Shown here in pieces: positions 1 through 7,298 of a stretch of 8,917 bases of DNA (the first letter of the stretch is position 1; each line of letters begins with the position of its first letter). Both the position numbers and the translations under genes were made by a program. Under the pieces are notes generated by a model. The model searched no databases. It saw nothing but the letters and a program-made list of their open reading frames with translations, and had not been told where the DNA came from. The DNA comes from Candidatus Cloacimonadota bacterium (GTDB lineage: Bacteria > Cloacimonadota > Cloacimonadia > JGIOTU-2): assembly GCA_014382685.1 (NCBI GenBank), contig JACNJG010000027.1:1-8917 (forward strand), in the 5' to 3' direction.

Positions 1-900
1 TGCTGAAAGCCCGAAAGCATCGAGGAGTACATCCGGTTGTCCGGACTCACCGAATCTATCATAAATTGCCAGCATTTTCATTTTTGTAGGATAATTTTCT
101 GCAAGCACCTCCGCAATGGCAGAACCCAATCCGCCTGCCTGCAAATGCTCTTCGACAGTCATCAGCTTCCCGAATTTTTTGGCATATTTGATAATACAAT
201 CTTTATCTATCGGTTTGATCGTGTGCATATTTATGATAGTCGGAAAAATGTTTTTAGTGTGCAGCAACTCAACTGCCTTCATGACTTCAGAGCCGATCGT
301 ACCTGCAAAGAAAATCACACAATCATCACCTTGAGTAATTATCTGTGCTTTACCAATCTCAAAGTCCGAATCTTCATCAGTAATAGCTGCGGTTGCTTCC
401 CGTGCTAGTCGGAGGAATGCGGGTCCTTTTAATTCTGCAATTTTCATGGTAGCTTTGTATGCCTGGAAATGATCACAGGGGACAACAACGGTCATGCTGG
501 GGAGAATTCTCATCAATGCAATATCTTCGATCGTCTGATGGCTGCCTCCGTCGGGTCCTACGGAAATCCCGCCGTGAGAGCCAACGATTTTCACATTAAG
601 TTGAGAATAACATACTGTATTTCGCAATTGATCAAAAGCCCGTCCGCATACAAACACACTATAAGTTGTTACAAAAGGAATCTTGCCTTCTAAGCTCAGT
701 CCTGCCGCAATATCGACCATATTCTGCTCTGCAATTCCCACATCGATGAAGCGCTCCGGAAATTTCTCTGCAAACCAGTTCGTTCTCGTGGATGTCGAGA
801 GATCAGCATCAAGCACAAGCACATTCGGATTTGTTTCTCCAAGTTTTAGTAGTGCATTTCCGTATCCGTCACGTACAGGTCTTATATCTTTCTTTTTCAT
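1..900 (-). CDS. Transketolase, C-terminal (pyrimidine-binding) subunit; 3' end cut off by the window edge
   Basis: Reading the minus strand from the ATG at 900-898 gives 300 codons with no stop, so the gene leaves the window at position 1. The protein begins MKKKDIRPVRDGYGNALLKL. Residues 54-60 read VGIAEQN, whose Glu58 is the family's catalytic glutamate that activates thiamine diphosphate. Residues 115-122 read GPDGGSHQ, the family's substrate/cofactor loop. The visible end, FGESGQPDVLLDAFGLSA, matches the usual final segment of split transketolases, so I infer that only about 10-20 residues are missing. With the upstream N-terminal subunit it should form one active transketolase that moves two-carbon units between pentose-phosphate sugars in the cytoplasm. 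The start overlaps the upstream stop (ATGA). It also has its own Shine-Dalgarno sequence, AAGGA at 912-908, seven bases before the ATG. A 1-deoxyxylulose-phosphate synthase is less likely because that enzyme is normally one long chain. Confidence 0.93.
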   Translation of the reverse strand, partial: MKKKDIRPVRDGYGNALLKLGETNPNVLVLDADLSTSTRTNWFAEKFPERFIDVGIAEQNMVDIAAGLSLEGKIPFVTTYSVFVCGRAFDQLRNTVCYSQLNVKIVGSHGGISVGPDGGSHQTIEDIALMRILPSMTVVVPCDHFQAYKATMKIAELKGPAFLRLAREATAAITDEDSDFEIGKAQIITQGDDCVIFFAGTIGSEVMKAVELLHTKNIFPTIINMHTIKPIDKDCIIKYAKKFGKLMTVEEHLQAGGLGSAIAEVLAENYPTKMKMLAIYDRFGESGQPDVLLDAFGLSA

Positions 901-1733
901 GTGTCCATCCTTGCTTTGATCTCTTTCAATGCCTGTTCCGTTTGCTTTCGATCAGGGGCTTTTCCATGCCAACCCGCTTTATTTTCCATAAAAGAAACAC
1001 CTTTTCCCTTAACGGTTTTCGCTATAATGACTGTTGGTTTCTCCATAATAGTATGGAATTCTTCAAATGCATGTAAAATGTCAGAAATATTATGCCCATC
1101 AATGAGAATCGTATGCCATCCGAAGGCATCCCATTTTGCTTTAAGCGGCTCGAGCGCCATAACTTTTTCCGTATCTCCGTCAATCTGAAGATGGTTTCTA
1201 TCTACAATTGCACAGAGATTATCCAGCTTTTTATGTGCTGCGAACATAGCAGCTTCCCACACCTGACCTTCATCGAGCTCGCCGTCTCCAAGCAAAGTAT
1301 AAACTCGAAAATCTTTCTTATCCATTTTTCCGGCAAAAGCAATACCGCATGAGATAGAAAGTCCCTGTCCGAGCGAGCCGGTTGAAATTTCAACGCCAGG
1401 AAGCATGTAGGATGCAGGATGTCCCTGCAATCTGGATTTGTATTTTCTGAGAGTTTTAAGTTCGCTTCTTTCAAAATAACCTGCATGGGCAAGAAGAGCA
1501 TAGAGTAGGGGAGCAGCATGACCTTTTGACAAAATAAATTTGTCCCTGTCTTTCCATTCAGGATTTTCTGGATCGAAATTCATTTCGTTGAAAAACAGAA
1601 CAGCGCCAATATCTGCACCTGAAAGTGATCCACCCGGATGCCCCGAGCCGGCTTCTGCGATCATACTCACAATATCATATCGGATTTCCTCTGCCTTTTT
1701 CTTGAGCTGATCAATCTGAATAATTTTTTCCAT
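897..1733 (-). CDS. Transketolase, N-terminal (thiamine diphosphate-binding) subunit
   Basis: This 278-residue protein has the usual length for the N-terminal half of a split transketolase. Visible landmarks are GSGHPGGSLS at residues 29-38, SKGHAAPLLYA near 69-79, and the thiamine diphosphate/Mg motif GDG (149-151) followed by the conserved Asn at 180 in IVDRN. The conserved His residues at 32 and 72 are present. It supplies the diphosphate-binding half of the active site, and the next gene supplies the pyrimidine-binding half. The start is supported by AAGGA (1742-1738 on the minus strand) four bases before the ATG. Its stop overlaps the start of the C-terminal subunit by four bases, so the two are very likely translated in equal amounts. 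No oxidative pentose-phosphate gene is visible nearby. The role is inferred to be the non-oxidative pentose phosphate branch. Confidence 0.95.
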   Translation of the reverse strand: MEKIIQIDQLKKKAEEIRYDIVSMIAEAGSGHPGGSLSGADIGAVLFFNEMNFDPENPEWKDRDKFILSKGHAAPLLYALLAHAGYFERSELKTLRKYKSRLQGHPASYMLPGVEISTGSLGQGLSISCGIAFAGKMDKKDFRVYTLLGDGELDEGQVWEAAMFAAHKKLDNLCAIVDRNHLQIDGDTEKVMALEPLKAKWDAFGWHTILIDGHNISDILHAFEEFHTIMEKPTVIIAKTVKGKGVSFMENKAGWHGKAPDRKQTEQALKEIKARMDT

Positions 1734-1758
1734 AATTTCCTTAAAATATTTTACTTTA

Positions 1759-1767
1759 TGCTATAAT
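1759..1767 (+). promoter_or_regulatory. Extended -10 promoter element, plus strand
   Basis: The sequence TGCTATAAT is a perfect TGnTATAAT extended -10 box. The expected -35 position (1739-1744, CCTTAA) is poor, which extended -10 promoters tolerate. Transcription would start near 1774 and give the gene at 1923 an untranslated leader of about 150 bases. In such AT-rich DNA a chance match is possible, so this is a candidate only. Confidence 0.4.
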
Positions 1768-1803
1768 TTATCAAAAGTATCATTACATATATTTCAGGAT
1801 TTT

Positions 1804-1832
1804 TTAGTTGTTCGAGTATGAAAATGTGTCAA
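1804..1832 (-). promoter_or_regulatory. Candidate promoter for the transketolase operon
   Basis: On the minus strand a consensus -35 hexamer TTGACA lies at 1832-1827. The hexamer 17 bases downstream (1809-1804) is AACTAA, which matches the -10 consensus at only two positions. Orientation and distance to the start at 1733 are suitable, but the weak -10 keeps confidence low. Confidence 0.25.
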
Positions 1833-1879
1833 TAAAAAAAGTTATTAACTACCTTTATATACAAAATTTATCAGGTTTC

Positions 1880-1908
1880 TTGACAGAATAATAATTTATT
1901 TCATTTAT
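1880..1908 (+). promoter_or_regulatory. Candidate second promoter for the PDZ-like gene
   Basis: A consensus TTGACA lies at 1880-1885. At a 17-base spacing the -10 would be ATTTAT (1903-1908), which is weak. If used, transcription would begin near 1915, only a few bases before the ATG at 1923, giving an almost leaderless message. That would agree with the lack of any visible ribosome binding site there. Confidence 0.25.
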
Positions 1909-1922
1909 TCTAATTACTTATT

Positions 1923-3188
1923 ATGATAAATCAAAAGCTTGAAGGTTTGCAGATTATTGGTTTCTATGAAAATAGCCAACTCCTCGAAAGTGGTGTCGAG
2001 GTGGGTGACTGGCTCATAGAATATAATGGTGAGCTTATAGAGAGTAAAGAACAGCTTACAGAGCTGAAACTACGCTATCAGGGAACCGTGAATATCATAA
2101 TAAAAATAAAACGAGATGATACTGAAGAATACTTCCAAATATGGCCTGGTGAACTAGGCGTGTATCTTGCCGAAGTTGAGAAAAGCCCTGAAATAAAAAA
2201 AGACGCAGTGCGCATTGATAACATCAAACGTCTGGAAAAGAAAACCGGACTGGAGAATACCTTTTTTTCATCAGTAAAGAAAATTTTTGATCATTTTGAG
2301 ATCGATATAGATTATTCTGTACTTTTATGCCTTTCAGGATATCCTTACCGTTTGCAGTTCCATGAGGATTTTTCTCTGGATATATTTGATCCCACTGAAG
2401 GGTATAACTGTGCATCATTTCTGTTCAACAATCTCGGTCTTAAATGGGAAAGCCATAAGAATAAAACAGAGAAATCAATAAAAAAGATAATTTTCAAAAG
2501 CATTGATAACGGCATTCCTGTTCTTGCAAGAAACCTGTATGGAAAAGATGAATGGGGGATCATTACCGGCTATCAAAATAATGGTGATGAACTTTTTTGC
2601 CGAAGTTTCAGCGATAAAACACTTGATTATTCTATTGCCCCAAATATTCCTTCCACAGTAATAATTTTTAAGGAATTCCCCTCATTACCAAGCGAATCTG
2701 GTGACATCAAGGATCTTCAGAAGCAGATCATTGAATCGCTACACGTGGCTGAGGAACTCCTGAACTCCGATGAAATAAACGGTTACTATCTTGGAAATAA
2801 TGCACTCCAAAAATGGCAGGAAGCGCTAGACAATCATGTTTTCTATGAAAATCTCTCTGATGATGAATATGATAGAGTTTGCAAGATAAACTGCCAACTT
2901 TTTGATAGATATAGCTACAATTGCCAGATGGCTTCCGAATTTTTTTCTGATATTATACGTATCTTTGAAGAATCGAAAGAGCATTTGAAACGGTTGAAGA
3001 AATTCTATAAAGCTGAATCAAAAGTACTTGGGGATTGTCAGAGATTCATACCGAAAAACTCAGATGAAAACCTCAAACATTACTGGAATAAAAAATCCAG
3101 AAGCAATGAGATCGTTGCACTTATAAAAATACAAAAAAAGAACCGCGAGATCATGGCAATAATGGAGAAACTTCCGCTTTTTAAATAA
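1923..3188 (+). CDS. Uncharacterised protein: N-terminal PDZ-like domain plus BtrH-N/C39-like region
   Basis: No established function is recognised. Residues 1-85 look like a PDZ domain: SGVEVGDWLIEYNGELIES (23-41) is the usual ligand-groove/turn pattern, followed by the ending WPGELGV (74-80). Residues 115-255 resemble proteins related to the BtrH N-terminal domain and C39-like peptidase fold. They contain LLCLSGYPYRL (134-144), with a Cys at 136, and GIPVLARNLYGKDEWGIITGY (split at 197-206 and 207-217). A short pattern YYLGNNALQKWQEAL (288-302) also recurs in that group. Residues 340-421 are highly charged and probably helical. There is no signal peptide or membrane segment, so it is likely cytoplasmic, which is unusual for a PDZ protein. 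No Shine-Dalgarno sequence precedes the ATG; I kept this start because the PDZ pattern begins almost at once. The fold assignment is by eye and a catalytic role is not shown. Confidence 0.75.
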   Translation: MINQKLEGLQIIGFYENSQLLESGVEVGDWLIEYNGELIESKEQLTELKLRYQGTVNIIIKIKRDDTEEYFQIWPGELGVYLAEVEKSPEIKKDAVRIDNIKRLEKKTGLENTFFSSVKKIFDHFEIDIDYSVLLCLSGYPYRLQFHEDFSLDIFDPTEGYNCASFLFNNLGLKWESHKNKTEKSIKKIIFKSIDNGIPVLARNLYGKDEWGIITGYQNNGDELFCRSFSDKTLDYSIAPNIPSTVIIFKEFPSLPSESGDIKDLQKQIIESLHVAEELLNSDEINGYYLGNNALQKWQEALDNHVFYENLSDDEYDRVCKINCQLFDRYSYNCQMASEFFSDIIRIFEESKEHLKRLKKFYKAESKVLGDCQRFIPKNSDENLKHYWNKKSRSNEIVALIKIQKKNREIMAIMEKLPLFK

Positions 3189-3271
3189 TTCTTATATAGT
3201 TTGACAGCACAAAGCCCTTTTCAAGTTTTTAACAAATAATTAAACAGAAAATAATAATTTAAGGAGAACAC

Positions 3272-3598
3272 ATGTTCACATCTCTATTATTTGCTCAGGA
3301 AACTGCTGGTGAAGCAGCTCAGCAGCCAGCACAAGGTGGCGGCATTATGGGATTTTTACCCATTATTATCATGTTCGTCATTCTCTACTTCCTGCTCATT
3401 CGTCCTCAGCAGAAAAAGCAAAAAGACATGGTGAAGATGCGTGATGACCTTCAGAAGAATGAAAAAGTCATCACCAGCGGTGGTATTATCGGTACGATCT
3501 ACAGCATCAAAGGCGATATTGTTGTACTCAAAGTTGACGATAATGTAAAAATTGAAGTGACCAAGAATGCAATTGCGACAAAAATCACAAATCAATAA
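3272..3598 (+). CDS. yajC: Preprotein translocase accessory subunit YajC
   Basis: YajC is a small inner-membrane protein associated with the SecDF part of the Sec translocase. This 108-residue protein has the family layout: a short N-terminal tail rich in Ala, Gln and Gly, one membrane helix at about 26-43 (GFLPIIIMFVILYFLLI), the hallmark RPQQKKQKD just after it (44-52), and the cytoplasmic segment with VITSGGIIGTIYSI (66-79). The start is set by a strong AAGGAG at 3261-3266, five bases before the ATG. It lies 83 bases after the PDZ-like gene. TTGACA at 3201-3206 may be part of a promoter, but no good -10 is seen at the right distance. Its stop shares one base with the start of def (TAATG). 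The usual partners secD and secF are not next to it. Confidence 0.96.
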   Translation: MFTSLLFAQETAGEAAQQPAQGGGIMGFLPIIIMFVILYFLLIRPQQKKQKDMVKMRDDLQKNEKVITSGGIIGTIYSIKGDIVVLKVDDNVKIEVTKNAIATKITNQ

Positions 3599-4128
3599 TG
3601 ATACAAAAAATTCATTTATTCGGGGATGAGGTTCTGCGAAAAAAAGCGGAACCTATCTCCCCTTATAACCCAGAAACAAATAAAGTCGTTCGGGATCTTT
3701 TGGGCACCCTTGCTGTTAATGAAGAATTTGCCCTGGCAGCCCCACAGATTGGACATTCATACCGAATTTTTGTTATAAATCCCATCTGGATCGAGGATGA
3801 AGAAAAGCGCACGCCAATGGTGTTTATTAATCCTGAATTACTCGAGTATGAGGGAGAACAGTTCATGCTTGAGGGCTGTCTTAGTATTCCTGAAATATAT
3901 GAAAAAGTCAAACGGGCACAGATAGTGAAATTTCGCGCTCAGGATATTCATGGAAAATGGAAAAGCTACACTGGACGAGAGCTGTTTGCCAGAGCAGCAC
4001 AGCATGAAAATGATCATCTCGATGGAATTCTTTTTGTAGATAGAATTTCTCCAATAAGAAGAAAATTACTACATGGAAAACTAAAAAAGATAGCTTCAAC
4101 GACCAAAAATGGAGTTAATGTTGGGTGA
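3598..4128 (+). CDS. def: Peptide deformylase
   Basis: This enzyme removes the formyl group from the N-terminal methionine of newly made proteins. The 176-residue length is normal. Motif II is EGCLS (92-96), with the metal-ligand Cys94. Motif III is QHENDHLDG (135-143), with metal ligands His136 and His140 and catalytic Glu137. Motif I reads EFALAAPQ (43-50), whereas the family usually has GxGLAAPQ, so both glycines are replaced; the second change, G to A, I recall in other deformylases. All metal and catalytic residues are intact, so I expect an active enzyme. No Shine-Dalgarno sequence precedes the ATG. The start shares one base with the yajC stop, suggesting translational coupling. fmt follows with a four-base overlap, pairing the enzymes that add and remove the formyl group. 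Confidence 0.96.
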   Translation: MIQKIHLFGDEVLRKKAEPISPYNPETNKVVRDLLGTLAVNEEFALAAPQIGHSYRIFVINPIWIEDEEKRTPMVFINPELLEYEGEQFMLEGCLSIPEIYEKVKRAQIVKFRAQDIHGKWKSYTGRELFARAAQHENDHLDGILFVDRISPIRRKLLHGKLKKIASTTKNGVNVG

Positions 4129-5072
4129 GACAGATTGAGAGAATTATCTTTATGGGAACTTCTGAATTTGCAGTTCCTACACTCAAAAAACTTATACAAG
4201 ATCACAAAAAACCACAATTAGTTATAACTCAACCGGACAGGAAAAGGGGAAGAGGACAGAAACTTTCATATACTCCAGTAAAAAAAATTGCTCTTGATAA
4301 TGATCTGGAAGTATATCAACCAACTTCTGTAAACACTCCCTCCTCGCTTGATAAAATTAAAGCATTAAAGCCGGATCTCCTCGTAACTGCAGCTTATGGG
4401 AAAATTTTGCGAAAAAAGATTTTGAATATTCCAAAATATGGCTGTATCAATCTTCATCCCTCTCTTTTACCAAAATATCGAGGACCTTCTCCAATTAACT
4501 GGGCGCTCTTTCGTGGAGACTCAGTAACCGGCACCTCAGTTTTTTTTATGAACAAAAAAATGGATGCAGGAGACATTATTCTACAGAGCAAACTTTCTAT
4601 TCAGCCCAATGATAACTATGGCACTCTGTCTAATAAATTAAGCGAAAAGGGTGCACAAGACGTGATGAACGCGATTTCTCTCATTGAGCAGGGAAAGGAT
4701 TCACCTGTCCCTCAAAATGACCGTTATGCCACCTATTCGCATTTGATAACTCGAGAAACCCGTCAAATTAAGTGGCATCAAACTGCTGATGAAATAAATA
4801 ATCAAATACGAGGACTCGCTCCACATCCCTGTGCATTCAGTTATCTTAAAGGAAAAGAGATCAAAATCCTGAAAGCAGTTCCAACCTGCAAAGAGCATTC
4901 GTCAATTGGTAGGATCATCGACATAGAAAAGCATGAAGGGTTTCTTGTGTCAACCGGCTATAGACTGCTTCTTATAAAAGAAATAAGACCTCAAGGCAAA
5001 CCTGCAATGTCCGCTTATGCTTATAGCTTGGGCGCAAATATTATCAATGAAGAATTCACAGACCAATCCTAA
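4125..5072 (+). CDS. fmt: Methionyl-tRNA formyltransferase
   Basis: Fmt transfers a formyl group from 10-formyltetrahydrofolate to initiator Met-tRNA. The 315-residue length is typical. The N-terminal Rossmann-like domain begins IERIIFMGTSEFAV (4-17). The catalytic triad is visible: Asn109 and His111 in CINLHPSLLPKYRGPSPIN (107-125), and Asp147 in KKMDAGDII (144-152). The C-terminal oligonucleotide-binding-type domain starts at about residue 205 and includes IRGLAPHPCAFSYL (228-241). I use the GTG at 4125 because the upstream residues align with the known N-terminus of the family; GGAG lies at 4111-4114. The GTGA overlap with the def stop indicates coupling. A truncated start at the ATG of FMGTSEF would remove part of the first beta strand and is unlikely. 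Confidence 0.96.
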   Translation: MRQIERIIFMGTSEFAVPTLKKLIQDHKKPQLVITQPDRKRGRGQKLSYTPVKKIALDNDLEVYQPTSVNTPSSLDKIKALKPDLLVTAAYGKILRKKILNIPKYGCINLHPSLLPKYRGPSPINWALFRGDSVTGTSVFFMNKKMDAGDIILQSKLSIQPNDNYGTLSNKLSEKGAQDVMNAISLIEQGKDSPVPQNDRYATYSHLITRETRQIKWHQTADEINNQIRGLAPHPCAFSYLKGKEIKILKAVPTCKEHSSIGRIIDIEKHEGFLVSTGYRLLLIKEIRPQGKPAMSAYAYSLGANIINEEFTDQS

Positions 5073-5826
5073 ACCAGTCGGAAAAGCGCTTTTCATCTGG
5101 CTTTCAACTATCAGTCTAATTCTGTTGATGGTGGGGGTAACTGCGCTATGGTATTTCATCTCCCCGCGTTTGCACGAAATTAATGAAGCCCTACCTTTTG
5201 TACTTCTTTCCGGTTTAAGAATTTTTTTCTTCATCCTCATTATCGGCTCGATACTCGTACTACTAACTGCAATTTTTGAGAGAAATTTCATCATCGCCAG
5301 GTTTGCAGCACATATGTTCATCAGGATAATGTATCCTGTATGTATTATTTTTGGTTCTCTCATAGGAATTCCTGAAGAGCGGATTGGAGAATCTTTTGTA
5401 CGGGTCAACGATACTTTTATTCGTTCTCTGCGAAAGAAGTTCGATCCCAAAGACATCCTAATTCTCTTACCTCATTGTCTTCAGGACACATCATGCACAG
5501 TCAGAATTACTATAGATCCCTCAAATTGTAAAAGATGCATGCGCTGCGATATTGGAAAAGTGCTGGAACTCTGCGATGAGTATGGTGTAGATGTATCGAT
5601 CGCAACCGGAGGTACTTTAGCACGCAGAATTATTATTGATAAAAAACCAAAAGTGATCGTTGCAGTTGCTTGTTATCGCGACCTGGTTTCGGGAATTCGG
5701 GATGCATATCCCATTATGACACTCGGCGTTTTCAACCTGCGTCCCAACGGTCCTTGCATCAATACTCATGTGAATATCGATACTCTCAGGAAAGCCATTA
5801 AATCCGTTGTAAGGAAACCATCGTGA
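5047..5826 (+). CDS. DUF116 family membrane-anchored, cysteine-rich protein
   Basis: This belongs to the DUF116 family, whose biochemical role is not established. With the ATG at 5047 it has 259 residues. Two hydrophobic segments (about 14-38 and 55-76) should anchor it, with the rest cytoplasmic. The soluble part has the family signature: LPHCLQ (141-146, Cys144), Cys150, a CKRCMRC cluster (161-167), Cys176, ATGGT (186-190), VAVACYRDLVSG (205-216, Cys209) and PNGPCINT (233-240, Cys237). I infer that these cysteines may bind a metal or iron-sulfur cluster. An in-frame ATG at 5017 would add ten residues and lengthen the overlap with fmt from 26 to 56 bases. Neither start has a clear ribosome binding site; 5047 is preferred for the smaller overlap and a more natural N-terminus. 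From general knowledge, DUF116 genes also lie beside def and fmt in other bacteria, notably Clostridia-like genomes. Confidence 0.88.
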   Translation: MKNSQTNPKPVGKALFIWLSTISLILLMVGVTALWYFISPRLHEINEALPFVLLSGLRIFFFILIIGSILVLLTAIFERNFIIARFAAHMFIRIMYPVCIIFGSLIGIPEERIGESFVRVNDTFIRSLRKKFDPKDILILLPHCLQDTSCTVRITIDPSNCKRCMRCDIGKVLELCDEYGVDVSIATGGTLARRIIIDKKPKVIVAVACYRDLVSGIRDAYPIMTLGVFNLRPNGPCINTHVNIDTLRKAIKSVVRKPS

Positions 5827-5846
5827 TCTTTTGAGAATTAGTAACA

Positions 5847-7298
5847 ATGCAATTTAACGGACATCCAATTAATAAAATTTCAGATGCGATCTGGGAAATT
5901 CCACGATCCGGAGAGATGACTGTTCCTGCGAGATTCTATGCAACCGAGAAAATGCTTCCTCAAATTTTCAAAGATAATGCACTTTCCCAGCTTCTCAATG
6001 TAGCACATCTACCTGGGATACAAAAATATGCAATGGCAATGCCCGATATTCATTATGGTTACGGATTTCCTATCGGCGGAGTTGCAGCTTTTGATATTAA
6101 TGACGGAGTTATTTCCCCGGGCGGTGTCGGGTATGATATAAATTGCGGAGTGAGATTTTGTAGAACAAATCTATCTTATAATGAGATCAAGGACCTTATT
6201 CCAAAAATTGTAGAAGGATTCTATAAATTTGTTCCAAGTGGACTCGGTTCGAGCGGTGCGATAAAGAAGCTCAACCATAAAGAGGAAACTGAAGTCATGC
6301 TCAAAGGTGCAAAATGGGCGATCGAGCAAGGTTTTGGTATTGAAAGTGACCTTGAACATATCGAGAATTTTGGATGTATGAAAGAAGCAAATCCTGATAC
6401 GATCAGCGAACGTGCACGTCAGCGCGGACTTGACCAAGTTGGTACACTGGGCTCTGGAAATCATTTTCTTGAGATTGGAATTATTGATAAGATATATGAC
6501 GAGCAGCTTGCGAGAAGATTATCGCTGGAAAAAGAACAGGTTATCGTCATGGTGCACAGCGGCTCACGCGGATTCGGTTACCAGGTTTGTGATGATTTTC
6601 TTCATCAAATGGTGAGAGATTTATCTTCATTGCCATATAAAATTCCGGATAGACAGCTTGCTTGTGCCCAATTCAACTCAGAAGTTGGACAGAAATATTA
6701 TCAGGCAATGTGCTGTGCTGCAAATTATGCATGGGCGAACCGGCAGGTCTTGATGACGCTTGCGAAAAAAGCACTCATCAAAACCCTTTCAATTTCTGAA
6801 GAACAACTCGGTTTCCAGCTCATATATGATGTGTGCCATAATATTGCAAAGATCGAAACTCACAAAGTCAATGGCAAAGAGATGAAGCTGTGCGTTCATA
6901 GAAAGGGCGCAACCCGTGCGTTTGGTCCGGGACGAGAGGAACTTTCTGATGCGTACAAAAAGATCGGGCAACCGGTTATTATTCCCGGAGATATGGGCAC
7001 TCATTCATACCTTTTGATCGGTACTGACACGGCAATGGAAGAGAGCTTTGGCTCATGCTGTCATGGTGCCGGACGGGTCATGAGCAGAAGTAAAGCCAAA
7101 CGTACATTCTCATTCCAACAGGTAAAGAATGAATTGCAAAATAAGGGAATCGTTGTGTACTCAGTTCAAAAAAATACTCTCGTTGAAGAATCACCTCATA
7201 CTTATAAAAATGTATCAGACGTAGTCGAGGCAGTTGAGATGGCAGGTCTGGCAAAGAAAATTGTCCGCACAAGACCTCTTGGAGTATTAAAAGGTTAG
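5847..7298 (+). CDS. rtcB: RNA-splicing ligase RtcB (3'-phosphate/5'-OH RNA ligase)
   Basis: RtcB joins RNA ends carrying a 3'-phosphate or 2',3'-cyclic phosphate to 5'-OH ends, using GTP and Mn2+. The 483-residue length is standard. All expected active-site residues are visible: Asp97 and Cys100 in GYDINCGVR (95-103), His206 in GSGNHFLEI (202-210), His237 in VHSGSRGFG (236-244), His331 in DVCHNIAK (328-335), and His406 in CCHGAGRVMSR (404-414), which matches the guanylylated histidine. The N-terminal block MPDIHYGYGFPIGG (65-78) is also typical. It starts 20 bases after the DUF116 stop with only a weak GAG at 5833-5835 as ribosome binding site. Archease follows with no gap, which supports a functional ligase unit. 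In bacteria this pair is linked to repair of cleaved tRNA or rRNA; the substrate here is unknown. Confidence 0.97.
   Translation: MQFNGHPINKISDAIWEIPRSGEMTVPARFYATEKMLPQIFKDNALSQLLNVAHLPGIQKYAMAMPDIHYGYGFPIGGVAAFDINDGVISPGGVGYDINCGVRFCRTNLSYNEIKDLIPKIVEGFYKFVPSGLGSSGAIKKLNHKEETEVMLKGAKWAIEQGFGIESDLEHIENFGCMKEANPDTISERARQRGLDQVGTLGSGNHFLEIGIIDKIYDEQLARRLSLEKEQVIVMVHSGSRGFGYQVCDDFLHQMVRDLSSLPYKIPDRQLACAQFNSEVGQKYYQAMCCAANYAWANRQVLMTLAKKALIKTLSISEEQLGFQLIYDVCHNIAKIETHKVNGKEMKLCVHRKGATRAFGPGREELSDAYKKIGQPVIIPGDMGTHSYLLIGTDTAMEESFGSCCHGAGRVMSRSKAKRTFSFQQVKNELQNKGIVVYSVQKNTLVEESPHTYKNVSDVVEAVEMAGLAKKIVRTRPLGVLKG

Larger units (their letters stand above)
1734..1922. promoter_or_regulatory. Divergent intergenic promoter region between transketolase and the PDZ-like gene
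   Basis: This 189-base, strongly AT-rich gap separates two divergently read genes, so both sets of 5' signals should lie here. It contains one perfect extended -10 element on the plus strand and a TTGACA hexamer on each strand; these are listed separately. I see no tRNA, no hairpin with the layout of a known riboswitch, and no reading frame that looks like a small protein. Confidence 0.6.

Noticed and set aside
37..693. Plus-strand open frames across the left end
   Set aside because: They lie opposite the transketolase C-terminal subunit, whose minus-strand translation matches the family throughout 300 codons.
1748..1774. TTGATA...TAAAAT as a minus-strand promoter for transketolase
   Set aside because: The spacer is only 15 bases and the predicted transcript start falls on the Shine-Dalgarno sequence, leaving no leader.
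3201..3229. TTGACA upstream of yajC as a promoter
   Set aside because: The hexamers at 16-18 bases downstream (around AGTTTT) do not resemble a -10. The alternative TTAACA...AATAAT pair would start transcription inside the ribosome binding site.
5017..5046. Upstream ATG at 5017 as the start of DUF116
   Set aside because: It would add MLIAWAQILS inside the conserved end of fmt without a ribosome binding site. It was kept as an alternative only.
4950..5456. Minus-strand open frame of 168 codons
   Set aside because: It is opposite fmt and DUF116, both clearly recognised, and its translation shows no domain pattern.
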